From the NCBI RefSeq assembly GCF_013359755.1, contig NZ_JABMCJ010000089.1:62001-126000 (forward strand): a stretch of 64,000 nucleotides of DNA, given 5' to 3'. Position 1 is the first letter of the stretch; each line of letters starts with the position of its first letter. Source of the stretch: Tardiphaga robiniae. GTDB taxonomy: Bacteria; Pseudomonadota; Alphaproteobacteria; Rhizobiales; Xanthobacteraceae. Of the stretch, positions 53,352-62,538 are shown one piece after another. Below the pieces are notes generated by a model. It was not told where the DNA came from, searched no databases, and saw only the letters and a program-made list of their open reading frames with translations. Made by a program: the position numbers and the translations under genes.

Positions 53352-54928
53352 ATGCGTGACTTCATGGCTGTCGCCCGTTCCGTAGCCGTCGCCGAACGCG
53401 GCATGGCAGCAACCTCGCATCCGCAGGCGACGCTTGCGGCGGTCGAAATGCTGAAGGCCGGCGGCAATGCCATTGACGCGGCGCTGGCGGCCGTTGCGGT
53501 TCAAGGCGTTGTCGAGCCGCAGATGACCGGAATTGGCGGCGACTGCTTCGCACTGTATTCGCCGAAGGGTGGCGCTCCCGTTGCGCTCAATGGCTCTGGC
53601 CGCACACCGGCCAAGACCGATGTCAGCCGATATGCTGACGCGGGCGGCCGCGATATTCCGCCAACCTCACCCGAGGCGGTGACCGTCCCCGGCTCGATCG
53701 ACGCCTGGTGCAGGCTGAGCGCCGACTACGGCAGCAGGCCGCTTTCCGAGGTTTTTGCGGCGGCCATTGACGCAGCCGAGAACGGTTTTCGCATTACGCC
53801 GCGTGTGCCGCCGACTGGGCAGCGTTCCGTAGCCGGGTCGAGAGCCTTCCGGACACCGCAGCACAGTTTCTGCCGCACGGTGAGGCGCCGACAGTCGGCG
53901 ACAAGCGGGCCCAACCTGCGCTGGCAACCACATTCCGGCGCATAGCGCGCGAAGGCCGTGCCGGCTTCTACGAGGGCGAGGTTGCCGACGACATCGTCGC
54001 GACGTTGCGTTCGCTCGGCGGTGTGCATGAAGCCGGAGATTTTGCCGCCCAGCGCAGCGAATATGTCACGCCGATCTCGGCGTCGTACCGTGATCACGAC
54101 GTGATGGAGTGTCCGCCGAACGGGCAGGGTCTTGCCGCGCTGATGATCCTGCGCACCTTGGCCGGCTACAGCATGGGTGATCTGTCCGAGGCAGATCGCA
54201 TTCATCTGCTGGCCGAGGCAACCAAGGCGGCGTATCGTGCCCGCGATGCATATTTCTGCGATCCGGTAACGGATGCGGTCGATGCATCGCACTTTCTGTC
54301 CGATGATTACATCGCCGCCATCCGCGCAAAAATCGACATGGCGAAAGCTTCCACGGTGGAAAGCTGGGACGACATTGAGCATCGCGACACGGTTTATGTC
54401 ACGGTCGTGGACCGCGACCTCAACGCGGTATCGCTGATCAACTCGCTATTCTATCCGTTCGGCAGCGGAATTTATGCGCGGAAGTCGGGTGTGCTGCTAC
54501 ACAATCGCGGCTGGAGTTTTCGCGCCACGCCTGGCCACCCGAATTCGCTGGGACCGCGCAAGCGTCCGATGCATACAATCATCCCGGGGATGTTGATGAA
54601 GAGCGGCCGTGCGGTGATGCCGTTCGGCGTGATGGGCGGCCATTATCAGGCCTGTGGTCACGCAAACTTCCTCTGCAATATGCTCGATCATGGAATGGAT
54701 ATCCAGGCAGCGGCGGAAGCGCCGCGCTCATTTGCTTTCGACGGCATGCTGGAGCTGGAAACCACAATTCCGGAGGCGATGAAAAACGAGCTTTCCGCAC
54801 GCGGGCATCGCATCAGGTGGGCGGATGCCGGAATTGGAGGTTGTCAGGCGATCCAGATCGACCGCGACCGCGGCGTCCTGCTTGGCGCATCGGACCATCG
54901 GAAGGACGGCCTTGCGCTCGGATTTTAG
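53352..54928 (+). pseudogene. ggt: Gamma-glutamyltransferase, disrupted by a one-base deletion
   Basis: The N-terminal frame (53352-53945) contains HPQATLAAVEMLKAGGNAID and VVEPQMTGIGGDCF, the start of a GGT. After IT-P-R-V the frame goes wrong; the family sequence ([14 protein letters not shown], then [26 protein letters not shown], later [11 protein letters not shown]) continues in another frame to 54928. The change fits loss of one G after 53807 (GTG-GCC-GCC expected, GTGCCGCC seen). Rejoined, the protein is about 525 residues, normal for GGT. It may be a recent pseudogene or a sequencing error. GGT transfers or hydrolyses gamma-glutamyl groups; next to an amine oxidase it could release amines from gamma-glutamyl conjugates. 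Confidence 0.82.
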
Positions 54929-54936
54929 TCCCGTGA

Positions 54937-54963
54937 CAGACCGCTTTTGGCGCAAAGCGGACG
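54937..54963. repeat. REP-like palindrome, copy 6
   Basis: CAGACCGCTTTTGGCGCAAA followed by GCGGACG; stem CCGCTTT/AAAGCGG (7 bp), core GGCGCAAAGCGGAC. Nine bases after the GGT stop, between the tails of modules D and E. Confidence 0.8.
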
Positions 54964-55120
54964 TTGCTCAACACTGGATTCCGAACCTCCGGATAGGGGC
55001 GGTGACGAACTACGCCCAATCCGCGAAAGCACCTTATAGGGATGCAAAAATGGCATTCTGAACAGCAGGTTGATTGCGCTTGTAACAGAATGATCGTCCC
55101 CACATTGGAGTAGTCTAATC

Positions 55121-56014
55121 TCACTTGACTCTGGAGACGATTTCTCCCGTGGTCGCGTGCCAAATTTCAGTGTGGCTGGCGATATGCTCAACAATCTCAC
55201 TTAGATGGCGAAACCGCGCCGGCTGGGCTGATATCCACGGATGGATGTGGAGACCGAAGAACTTGGTCGATGCGGCGCCTTCAGCATAAAGGCCGTCGAA
55301 CGCATCCATCACCGCAAGCGCATAGTCTTCACTGGTCACCTTGCGATGGACGAGCATCTCCACGTCGTTCCATTCCGACTGGTTAGGAACGGAGATAAGC
55401 GGAGGCGTTGTCATGGTCGCGTAGGGCTGTTCGTCATTTCCATAGTCGCAAAGATAATCAAAGCCCGTCTCTGCCAGAATCAACGGAAGTTCGCGGGATT
55501 GCCCGTAGTCTTGCGATAGCCAGCCTTTCGGCCGCTGCCCTGTCGCTCTCTCGAGTGTGTCCTGTGATCGCGTCACGATCTGCCGCTGTTGCGCCAACGG
55601 CATTGCGGACGTGATCATCCGCGACGCATAATCGCCATGTGCCAGGAATTCGAAGCCGCGTTGTCGGAATTGATCGACCAGATAAGGGTAGGCGGTGACC
55701 GCCGCGTTGTTGGCCGCCACGCTCGCGCGCAGGCCGTGCCGGTCAAGAAGATCAAGGACCCGGAATATCCCGACCCTGTTGCCATATTCGAAAGCTGCGT
55801 TGGCGCGCAGATGCGGAGCATGCCGCGCAATGCCGTGAATATAGCGCCGGTCGAAGATCGCATCTTGCGGTGGCATCGCCTCGAATTGTTCGAAGTACAA
55901 ATAGATAACGAAGGCAATGCGGGCGTTGCCATGAGGCTTCCATGGCTTGCGACCCGGCAGCGGCCAGTGTGGGTAGATGCCCTGGTCCAGAGCATGAGGC
56001 GTGCATGGGTGCAT
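55121..56014 (-). CDS. PuuE-like polysaccharide-deacetylase-fold hydrolase (second of the pair)
   Basis: A 297-residue protein of the NodB/PuuE superfamily. It shows ARIAFVIYLYFEQFE, YGNRVGIFRVLDLLDRHGLR, EFLAHGDYASRMI and GLHIHPWISAQPARFRHLSE. The single His-Gly of HGDYAS without a second His four residues on is the pattern of cofactor-independent allantoinase PuuE rather than metal-dependent CE4 deacetylases. It probably hydrolyses a cyclic amide or related C-N bond. Its ATG shares one base with the stop of the preceding homologue, so the two are coupled. Confidence 0.82.
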   Translation of the reverse strand: MHPCTPHALDQGIYPHWPLPGRKPWKPHGNARIAFVIYLYFEQFEAMPPQDAIFDRRYIHGIARHAPHLRANAAFEYGNRVGIFRVLDLLDRHGLRASVAANNAAVTAYPYLVDQFRQRGFEFLAHGDYASRMITSAMPLAQQRQIVTRSQDTLERATGQRPKGWLSQDYGQSRELPLILAETGFDYLCDYGNDEQPYATMTTPPLISVPNQSEWNDVEMLVHRKVTSEDYALAVMDAFDGLYAEGAASTKFFGLHIHPWISAQPARFRHLSEIVEHIASHTEIWHATTGEIVSRVK

Positions 56015-56931
56015 TAGCGGACCTCGTCGAAGAACCCGGCTCCGCGCAACAGCGGTTCGATCAGCGGGTAGTGATGCTCGTAATACCAGTCGGCGATCTG
56101 GCTTCCAGTCGCGAACCAGACGTCGTCATGTGCGCTGACATGAGCCAGAATCTCGTCGAGATATTTGGCGCGGTGCGGCTGTCCAAGGAAGAACGGATGG
56201 ATCGGAATGCAGGCGACCCGTCCGCCGCCGTTCGCGCTGTCGCTGTAGAGCTGATCGAAATAGGCGATTGTATTTTTAGCGAAAGCCTTTGCCTCCACAT
56301 TGCCACGGAAATTCATACCGTCATTGACGTCGAATGAGTAGGGGATGGCGAGCAGCTTCCCGCTCGGAACCCGCAGTGGCGTCGGCTGATCGTCGAAACC
56401 ATAGTCGACATAGTAACTCAGGCCGAGTTCCGCGCAGAGGTCCTCGGTATGTTCGGTCGATGCAGCAAAGGGCGCGAAGAAGCCGCGCATGTCGCGTCCG
56501 GTCAGGGCCTTGTGCCGGTCGATCGAGTTCTGAATCACCGCTCTCTCATTGTCGCGGCTTAGGCCCCAGTGGTGACGGCTGTTGTAGATGCCATGGCTCA
56601 TGACTTCCCATCCGCGGGCCTCACCGGCCTCGCGGATTTCAGGAAACATCTCGTACACAGCAAGATTTAGCGAGCAGGTGATCGGCAGTTGGTAGCGATC
56701 GAACACGTCCAGCATGCGCCAGAAGCCGATCCGGTTGCCGTAGTCGACGTCCGTGTAGACCATCATGTCGGGATGTGGCAGGCGCGGATACGGATCAACT
56801 TTTTGGCCGACGTCGCCTAGATATTGGTAGTGCTCGACATTCGGGACGATCCAGCACGCCATCCGTTTGCCGCCGGGCCAGCGCAGGTCTGGACGCTTGG
56901 TGATGGGGATATAGGCGATACGTGCGTTCAT
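56014..56931 (-). CDS. PuuE-like polysaccharide-deacetylase-fold hydrolase (first of the pair)
   Basis: A 305-residue homologue of the downstream gene: KRMACWIVPNVEHYQYLG, VDYGNRIGFWRMLDVFDRYQ, GWEVMSHGIYNSRHH, GFFAPFAASTEHTEDLCAEL and IPIHPFFLGQPHRAKYLDEI. The SHG-x-Y-N-S motif and the GFFAP loop are those of the PuuE/allantoinase-like group. ATG 56931 (AGGAAG upstream) is preferred over 57051. The pair may form a hetero-oligomer or act in sequence on a ureide or cyclic amide. Divergent from the NMT1-type importer of module E. Confidence 0.85.
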   Translation of the reverse strand: MNARIAYIPITKRPDLRWPGGKRMACWIVPNVEHYQYLGDVGQKVDPYPRLPHPDMMVYTDVDYGNRIGFWRMLDVFDRYQLPITCSLNLAVYEMFPEIREAGEARGWEVMSHGIYNSRHHWGLSRDNERAVIQNSIDRHKALTGRDMRGFFAPFAASTEHTEDLCAELGLSYYVDYGFDDQPTPLRVPSGKLLAIPYSFDVNDGMNFRGNVEAKAFAKNTIAYFDQLYSDSANGGGRVACIPIHPFFLGQPHRAKYLDEILAHVSAHDDVWFATGSQIADWYYEHHYPLIEPLLRGAGFFDEVR

Positions 56932-56981
56932 CAGCGGACTTCCTTGGTGAGGGGCGATGTGTTCAGCCATTGTATTGATCG

Positions 56982-56994
56982 CACAATCATTGTG
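56982..56994. promoter_or_regulatory. CACAATCATTGTG palindrome upstream of the PuuE-like pair
   Basis: A perfect 13-base palindrome (odd centre) 51 bp upstream of ATG 56931, in the divergent control region of module E. A candidate site for the IclR regulator encoded in this module. Confidence 0.4.
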
Positions 56995-57094
56995 TGCCGA
57001 GGAAGGCTGGCTACGCGGTCTTGCTCTGCCGGTCGGCGCATTGGGCGCCAAGCTGGATGGGCGGCGACCACGGTCGCGTAGGCGCCATCGTGCG

Positions 57095-57181
57095 GAAACG
57101 GAGCGCCTTAAACTTCGGCAAGTCGCTCAATTGGATAGCATGGTCGCCGGCCGTGCGGGGATATCACAACGGTCTCGGTAG
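57095..57181 (+). pseudogene. C-terminal remnant of an IclR-family gene
   Basis: In the frame ending at 57181 the codons encode ERLKLRQVAQLDSMVAGRAG, matching the C-terminus of the intact IclR protein at 61744-62538 (ERLKLQQVAQLGSMIASLAG), followed by a truncated end. Nothing upstream in this frame resembles IclR. The similarity continues at DNA level through the following non-coding sequence to 57350. Confidence 0.75.
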
Positions 57182-57349
57182 GCCAGTCGGTCGCTGATTG
57201 GGTTCCTGGGGGAGCACGTGGCCGGCAGGAACTCGCGATCTTTGGTTAGCCATCTCATCAGGTGGAATAAGATCGTCGTGAATACAGGGCGATCCGATTG
57301 TGGTGTCAGTCTTGCTTTGTGGTGATTACCGCCTTTGCAAGGAGCTGCC

Positions 57350-57517
57350 ATGGCCACTTTCACCAACGGGTTGTCGACAACCTCTGCGCGTATCAACGCA
57401 TCCACCGGCCTGACTGTTTTGCGCCCTCGCGTTTTCGCCGGGCAGATCGACGCCGAGAAGGTCGAATTCCGCCTGCGTGGCAATATCAATTCGATTGTCG
57501 GAACTTGGGAGAACTAA
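57350..57517 (+). pseudogene. N-terminal remnant of a BMP-type binding-protein gene
   Basis: A 55-residue frame starting 168 bp after the IclR remnant and ending 9 bp before the NMT1-type gene. Its ribosome site and start (tgcaaggagctgccATG) are the same as those of the intact BMP gene at 62690, and the product aligns with its first 55 residues (GL...FAG...AEK..F.L.G.IN) but has lost the hydrophobic signal core. It is a decayed paralogue, not an expressed receptor. The remaining part of the 595-bp gap 56932-57526 contains no other gene. Confidence 0.65.
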
Positions 57518-57526
57518 GGAACGGAC

Positions 57527-58489
57527 ATGAGAAAAATCATACTTCTGACCACTCTGCTTGCGGCGACCGGCTTTGCAGCGCCCTCCTTTGCGGCGGACAA
57601 GGTCATCGTTGGATATGGAACTGGCACCACGGCGCTTCCATATTTCGTCGGCGTCGAGACCGGTATTTTCGCCAAACACGGCATCGATATCGAAGGCGCT
57701 AAGATTCCGCTCAATTCGAATCTGCAAAGCTCGCTGATTGCGAACCAGATCGACGCCGCTGCGGTCATGCTGGCGGTTGAGGGCATGGCAGGCAACTTCG
57801 TCAAGCCGGGATCGATCACCTATATTTCGTTGAACGCACAAAGCGACGACTACCGCATGGAGCAGTTCGTTGCCCGCAAGGGTGTGGACATCAAGTCGCT
57901 TGCGGATTTCAAGGGCAAGAAGCTGGTCGCGGCGCCGGGCATTGGCAATGTGACAATCGCCAAGGCGGCTCTGCAGGCGGCAGGTCTGAAAGAGGGCGAC
58001 TACAAGCTCGATCAGCTCGACACTTCCCAGCACATCAACGTGCTGACCTCCGGCCAGTATGATGGCGCCTTCACCCTCGAGCCCAATGCCACCATGATGA
58101 GGGCCAAGGATGTCGCCTACACGGTCGAGGCGGGCGTCGTTGCCGATATCGTGCTCGGCAACCGCAAGGCCAAGGCCTATATGGCGGGCGGTGCACTATC
58201 GCAGAAGTTCCTGGCGGATCGGCCGGAGGTCGCAAAGCGCTATGTCGCTGCGTGGGACGAGGCGCTTGATTTCATCAAGCAGAAGCCGACCGAGGCGCGC
58301 CAGACCCTTCTGAAATACACGCCGACTGCACCCGAGATCGTCAACGACGTGCCGTTGGTGTTGTTCTCGAAAATTTCGGATGTCAGTCAGGCGGATATCG
58401 AGAATTTCCAGAAGTATATCGATTTCTCGGTAAAAATCGGTGTGATCCCCGGCGCCGTCGATGTCCGGCGTTACATCGTGAAGTTCTGA
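57527..58489 (+). CDS. NMT1/SsuA-type ABC importer, substrate-binding protein
   Basis: A 320-residue periplasmic receptor of the NMT1/THI5 / SsuA-TauA group. A Sec signal peptide runs to about AFAAPSFAAD (residues 16-25). Typical segments are VIVGYGTGTTALPYFVGVET, GIFAKHGIDIE, DFKGKKLVAAPG and KYVAAWDEAL-like helices (RYVAAWDEALDFIKQKP). Family members bind pyrimidine precursors, sulfonates, taurine or aromatic acids. Its stop shares one base with the ATPase start, so importer genes are coupled. The neighbouring PuuE-like genes would suit a pyrimidine- or ureide-like ligand. Confidence 0.9.
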   Translation: MRKIILLTTLLAATGFAAPSFAADKVIVGYGTGTTALPYFVGVETGIFAKHGIDIEGAKIPLNSNLQSSLIANQIDAAAVMLAVEGMAGNFVKPGSITYISLNAQSDDYRMEQFVARKGVDIKSLADFKGKKLVAAPGIGNVTIAKAALQAAGLKEGDYKLDQLDTSQHINVLTSGQYDGAFTLEPNATMMRAKDVAYTVEAGVVADIVLGNRKAKAYMAGGALSQKFLADRPEVAKRYVAAWDEALDFIKQKPTEARQTLLKYTPTAPEIVNDVPLVLFSKISDVSQADIENFQKYIDFSVKIGVIPGAVDVRRYIVKF

Positions 58490-59334
58490 TGAGCGCGGAC
58501 GCTCGCACTTCCATTCTGAAACCGATGTCCGTCGCGGGCAATCCCGATGCGCCGGTCGATACCCGCCCGTCAAAGTTCCGGCGCCCGCACGTGACCGTGC
58601 GGGGGCTTACCAAGCGTTTCGATGACCGCACGATCTATGAGAAGTTCGATCTCGATCTGCCGCGCGGGCAGTTCGTTTCGATCTTCGGCCCGAACGGTTG
58701 CGGAAAATCAACATTGATGAACATGATTGCCGGCCTGATCCCGGTGGACGAAGGACAGATTCTGTTCGACGGCCAGACCATCGATGAGATCCGGTTCGGC
58801 TATGTCTTCCAGAACTACCGTGACGCCCTGTTCCCGTGGATCAGCGCGTGGGACAACATCGCCTATCCTCTGCGTTTCATGAAGGTACCGAAGGCGGAGC
58901 GCAACAGACGCGTCGATGCGCTAGTGAAGAAATTCGATGTTCGCATCAATCTGAAACAGTACCCGTATCAAATGTCCGGCGGACAGCAACAGCTTGTCTC
59001 GATTTTGCGCGCGCTCGTGGTCGATCCAGAGATTCTCTTTCTCGACGAGCCATTCTCCGCCCTCGACTATGAGATGACTTTGTTCATGCGCGACCAGATG
59101 CAGCGCATGTTCCAGGAAACCGGAACGACGACGATTATCGTTTCCCATGATCTCGACGAGGCCGTCTATCTCGCCGACCGCATCCTGCTGCTGTCTCGCG
59201 CGCCGGCCAAGGTCGTCGATTTTCCGATAGTGGATGTGCCGCGCCCGCGCAATGCGCTGACACTGGCGGATCCAGAGTTCAACCGCGTTAAGGGGCATTG
59301 CCTCGAAATCTTCCAGCAGCAGGTCAGAAAATGA
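58489..59334 (+). CDS. NMT1/Tau-type ABC importer, ATPase
   Basis: A 281-residue ATPase of the SsuB/TauB branch: Walker A GPNGCGKST, Q-loop YVFQNYRDALFPW, signature MSGGQQQLV, Walker B FLDEPFSALD, H-loop VSHDLDEAV. About 35 extra hydrophilic residues precede the core domain. The start overlaps the receptor stop (TGATG) and the stop overlaps the permease start (ATGA). Confidence 0.92.
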   Translation: MSADARTSILKPMSVAGNPDAPVDTRPSKFRRPHVTVRGLTKRFDDRTIYEKFDLDLPRGQFVSIFGPNGCGKSTLMNMIAGLIPVDEGQILFDGQTIDEIRFGYVFQNYRDALFPWISAWDNIAYPLRFMKVPKAERNRRVDALVKKFDVRINLKQYPYQMSGGQQQLVSILRALVVDPEILFLDEPFSALDYEMTLFMRDQMQRMFQETGTTTIIVSHDLDEAVYLADRILLLSRAPAKVVDFPIVDVPRPRNALTLADPEFNRVKGHCLEIFQQQVRK

Positions 59335-60092
59335 AGAGCAAGACCCTTGATCGGCTGCGTCCGTTTATTGGAGTCGTGATCCTCATTGGCATATGGCAGG
59401 CCATCGTCACGCTCAAGATCGTCGACCCTGTGCTGCTTCCGTCGCCGGGCAAGACGTTCTCGGCTGTTTACACCGGACTGTTCGAACAGGGCCGGCTGGC
59501 CTTCGATTTCGGCAAGACGGTCGAGCGCGCTTGTATGGGCATTGCGCTGGCGACGGTGATAGGCGTTCCGGTCGGCGTCATTCTTGGGGCGTCGGAAAAC
59601 GTCTACCGCTCCGTCGAGTTCATTATCGATTTTTTTCGTTCGACGCCGGCATCGGCCGTCTTTCCGCTGTTTCTCCTGTTGTTCGGCGTCGGTGAGATCA
59701 CAAAAGTCTATATCTCCGCTTTCGGCGCATCGCTCGCGATCATTTTTAATGTTGCTTATGGCGTCATGAACGCGCGCAAGACACGCGTGCTTGCTGCGAA
59801 GATCATGGGTGCGCCGCCGTTGCAGCGGATGCTGGTAGTGCTGCTTGAATCGTTGCCGCAAACTTTCATCGGCCTGCGCATGGGAGCAACCCTCGCGCTC
59901 GTGCTGATGATCACGTCGGAGATGCTGCTCGGTGCGATCGATGGACTTGGTTTGCGGATCTTCGAGGAGCAGCAGCTGTTCAATATGCCGGGGATGTATG
60001 CGGCGATTTTCTGTTCCGGGCTTCTGGGTTATACGCTGAACCTATTTTTCTTCATAACAGAACGCCGGTTCGTCCATTGGGCTGGTCGATAA
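59331..60092 (+). CDS. NMT1/Tau-type ABC importer, permease
   Basis: A 253-residue inner-membrane permease with about six hydrophobic segments. The docking EAA-type loop reads VLAAKIMGAPPLQRMLVVLL, and the periplasmic TPASAVFPLFLLLFGVGE is typical of the SsuC/TauC family. ATG 59331 overlaps the ATPase stop; an upstream frame to 59298 is inside that gene. Completes a three-gene importer. Confidence 0.9.
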   Translation: MKSKTLDRLRPFIGVVILIGIWQAIVTLKIVDPVLLPSPGKTFSAVYTGLFEQGRLAFDFGKTVERACMGIALATVIGVPVGVILGASENVYRSVEFIIDFFRSTPASAVFPLFLLLFGVGEITKVYISAFGASLAIIFNVAYGVMNARKTRVLAAKIMGAPPLQRMLVVLLESLPQTFIGLRMGATLALVLMITSEMLLGAIDGLGLRIFEEQQLFNMPGMYAAIFCSGLLGYTLNLFFFITERRFVHWAGR

Positions 60093-60129
60093 TGCGTCAA
60101 TCTCGCGACCGCGGCGCCTTGGAGTTTCT

Positions 60130-61668
60130 ATGAATAAATATGTGAAAGACGATAGGTTTACGTCGCCGCAGCATTCGGAGGCCGTCGACGTAGCTGGCTG
60201 GATGCCCGAGGTGCCGTATGCCGACGAAAGCGCCTTTGCGGACGGCAAGGTGCAACTGCCAAAGACGATAAGTGAGCTGGCCGCCCATGCGCGCCGCGAA
60301 ATGAATATTGCCCGCTATCCATCCAAGCATTGGTGTCTGCCGCGCACCAGCCCGGATGGCACGCAGGCACTGGACGTGCTGGTGGTCGGCGGCGGGCAGG
60401 CTGGTTTTGGCGTTGCTCATGCGCTCAAGCGCTCGCACATCGATAACATCCTCGTCGTCGAGGCCGAGCAGGAGGGCAGGGAAGGCCCGTGGGGTACATA
60501 TGCCCGCATGCCGACGCTGCGAACCCACAAGGACAATGGTGGTCTTGAGGCCGGCATTCCCTCGCTGTCATTTCGGGCCTGGTATGAAGTGCAGCACGGC
60601 TACGGCAGCTGGCAGGCGCTCTATAAGGTGCCGACCGCTGCGTGGCATGCGTATCTTTCGTGGTTTCGTGAGGTCGCTGAACTTCCGGTACGCAACGAGA
60701 CGCGCTTCGAAGGTTTCAGCCGCGACGGGTCTGGACTTATCGCCGCGCAGGTTACGGGACCGGCGGGGAGCTATACTTTGTTCACCCGCGCGCTGGTGCT
60801 GGCCACGGGTATCGAGGGAAATGGAATTCGCAATCTGCCCAGTTTGATCGGCGACGACATTCCGCGCGCGCTCTATGCGCATACCCAGGACGACATCGAC
60901 TTTGCCGCTCTGAAAGGGAAGAAAGTTCTGGCGCTCGGCGGCGGCGCCTCTGCATACGACAATGCCATCATGGCCGCGGAGGCCGGCGCCGACGTGCACG
61001 TGTTCCATCGCGTGAAAGAGCTGGTGTCGGTCAATCCGGGTACCTGGGGTGAATTCAACGGCTATCTGGCACATTATGTCGAATTGCCGCCGGCGGCGAA
61101 ATGGCGGTTCGCCAAGACGTTCGGCACGATCAAGAGCGGACCGCCAATCGCCACGCTGAAGCGGGCGCAGTCGATGGACAACCTTGCCATTCATCCCGGT
61201 GAAAGCTGGACCAGCATTGCTCACGAGGGCAATCGTCTAACGGTTGCGGCGACCAGCGGCACCTACGAGGCGGATTTCCTGATCCTCGGCACAGGCTACC
61301 GTCTTGATCTGTCCGCCGTCCCGGCGCTGAAAGATCAACTCGACGATATAGCGCTGTGGCGCGATATGTACACGCCGCCAGCAGACCTGCCTGGCAATGG
61401 CCTCGAACTCGCGCCCTGGCTGAACCGGGATTTCACGTTCTGCCCGAAGCCGGGCGGTATGCGGAGCTGGCATGACCAAGTGTTCAATTTCTCACGTGGC
61501 GCGCAGTTGTCGATGGGCACGCAGACGATCGGCCTGTCCGGTATTCGCTTCGGGATGGCCCGGCTGGCCGGCTGTGTGGAGAGCTATTTCTTCAAGCAGG
61601 ACAGTGCGCTCTATCTCGAAGGCCTGCAGAGCTGGCAGACGCGCGACCTGGCCGCATTGGATACCTGA
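60130..61668 (+). CDS. FAD/NAD(P)-dependent monooxygenase-like flavoprotein
   Basis: A 512-residue flavoprotein with two dinucleotide motifs: VVGGGQAG (FAD, about 85-92) and ALGGGASAYDNAIMAAEAGA (NAD(P)H, about 275-295), plus an ATG motif in LATGIEGNG and a terminal-FAD DG-like LILGTGYRLDLS. The layout is that of flavin-containing or N-hydroxylating monooxygenases; the BVMO fingerprint of the module A enzyme is not visible. An unusually long segment of about 80 residues precedes the FAD motif. It follows the NMT1-type importer by 37 bp and precedes the IclR gene, so it probably initiates breakdown of the imported compound. Exact reaction unknown. Confidence 0.82.
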   Translation: MNKYVKDDRFTSPQHSEAVDVAGWMPEVPYADESAFADGKVQLPKTISELAAHARREMNIARYPSKHWCLPRTSPDGTQALDVLVVGGGQAGFGVAHALKRSHIDNILVVEAEQEGREGPWGTYARMPTLRTHKDNGGLEAGIPSLSFRAWYEVQHGYGSWQALYKVPTAAWHAYLSWFREVAELPVRNETRFEGFSRDGSGLIAAQVTGPAGSYTLFTRALVLATGIEGNGIRNLPSLIGDDIPRALYAHTQDDIDFAALKGKKVLALGGGASAYDNAIMAAEAGADVHVFHRVKELVSVNPGTWGEFNGYLAHYVELPPAAKWRFAKTFGTIKSGPPIATLKRAQSMDNLAIHPGESWTSIAHEGNRLTVAATSGTYEADFLILGTGYRLDLSAVPALKDQLDDIALWRDMYTPPADLPGNGLELAPWLNRDFTFCPKPGGMRSWHDQVFNFSRGAQLSMGTQTIGLSGIRFGMARLAGCVESYFFKQDSALYLEGLQSWQTRDLAALDT

Positions 61669-61743
61669 GGACTTATCGTGCAGGCTTGACTTCTGGTATG
61701 GTAGCGTCGGCGCGTAAACGCCGGACATCAACCGGAGAGACCC

Positions 61744-62538
61744 GTGGCGCAAGACCCCGAAACTGGACAGACATCAGGCGTTCGCTCGGTCGATCGTGCA
61801 CTGGCGATCCTGCAAGCGGTTGCGGGCAGCCATGATGGTGCCACGCTTGCTGACGTCGCTCGGCAGCTATCGCTATCGCCCTCGACGGGGCATCGTCTTC
61901 TGACAACGTTACAGGAACGTGGTTTCGTTCGTTTTGAACGGCGAACGGGCCGTTGGATGATTGGGCGTTCGGCGCTCAATGTAGGCGCCAACTACGCCGC
62001 GTCACGCGATATTGTCGCACTAGCGCAGCCTTTCATGCAGCAGGCGTCGGTCCTGTGCGGCGAGACCATCAATCTCGGATTGCTGGAAGACGGTCACGTG
62101 ACCTTTCTCTATCGAGTCGAGCCGCGAACGCGCCGTAGCTACGTTCCAGAGGCGCGCGTTAGGATCCCGGCTCATGGATCCAGTATCGGCAAGGCGCTGC
62201 TCTCCATGATGCCCGAGCGCGAGGTTCAGTCGTGCCTGGAGCAGAATACGCTCGTCCCGCTCACGCCGCATACGCTGCTCTCGCAGAATGCTCTGCGGCA
62301 GGAATTCGAGTCGATCCGGCGCGACGGTTATGCCGTCGACAACCAGGAAAACACGTTAGGGCTACGATGCCTGGCTGCGGCGATTTCCGATGAGTATCGC
62401 CGGCCCGTTGCGGCGCTGTCGATGGCGGCCCCTATCGAACGCCTCAAACTTCAGCAAGTTGCTCAACTGGGAAGCATGATCGCCTCCCTGGCTGGAGATA
62501 TCACGACGGCCTGGAGCGGTCGGCCGGCGGTACGCTAG
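61744..62538 (+). CDS. IclR-family transcriptional regulator
   Basis: A 264-residue IclR regulator: N-terminal winged helix (GATLADVARQLSLSPSTGHR, LLTTLQERGFVRFE) and a C-terminal effector domain with ETINLGLLEDGHVTFLYRVE and the catalytic-like IPAHGSSIGKALLS region. GTG 61744 follows GGAGAGA. It probably controls module E; the 56982-56994 palindrome is a candidate target. A decayed copy of its C-terminus is at 57095-57181, showing that this region has been duplicated. Confidence 0.9.
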   Translation: MAQDPETGQTSGVRSVDRALAILQAVAGSHDGATLADVARQLSLSPSTGHRLLTTLQERGFVRFERRTGRWMIGRSALNVGANYAASRDIVALAQPFMQQASVLCGETINLGLLEDGHVTFLYRVEPRTRRSYVPEARVRIPAHGSSIGKALLSMMPEREVQSCLEQNTLVPLTPHTLLSQNALRQEFESIRRDGYAVDNQENTLGLRCLAAAISDEYRRPVAALSMAAPIERLKLQQVAQLGSMIASLAGDITTAWSGRPAVR

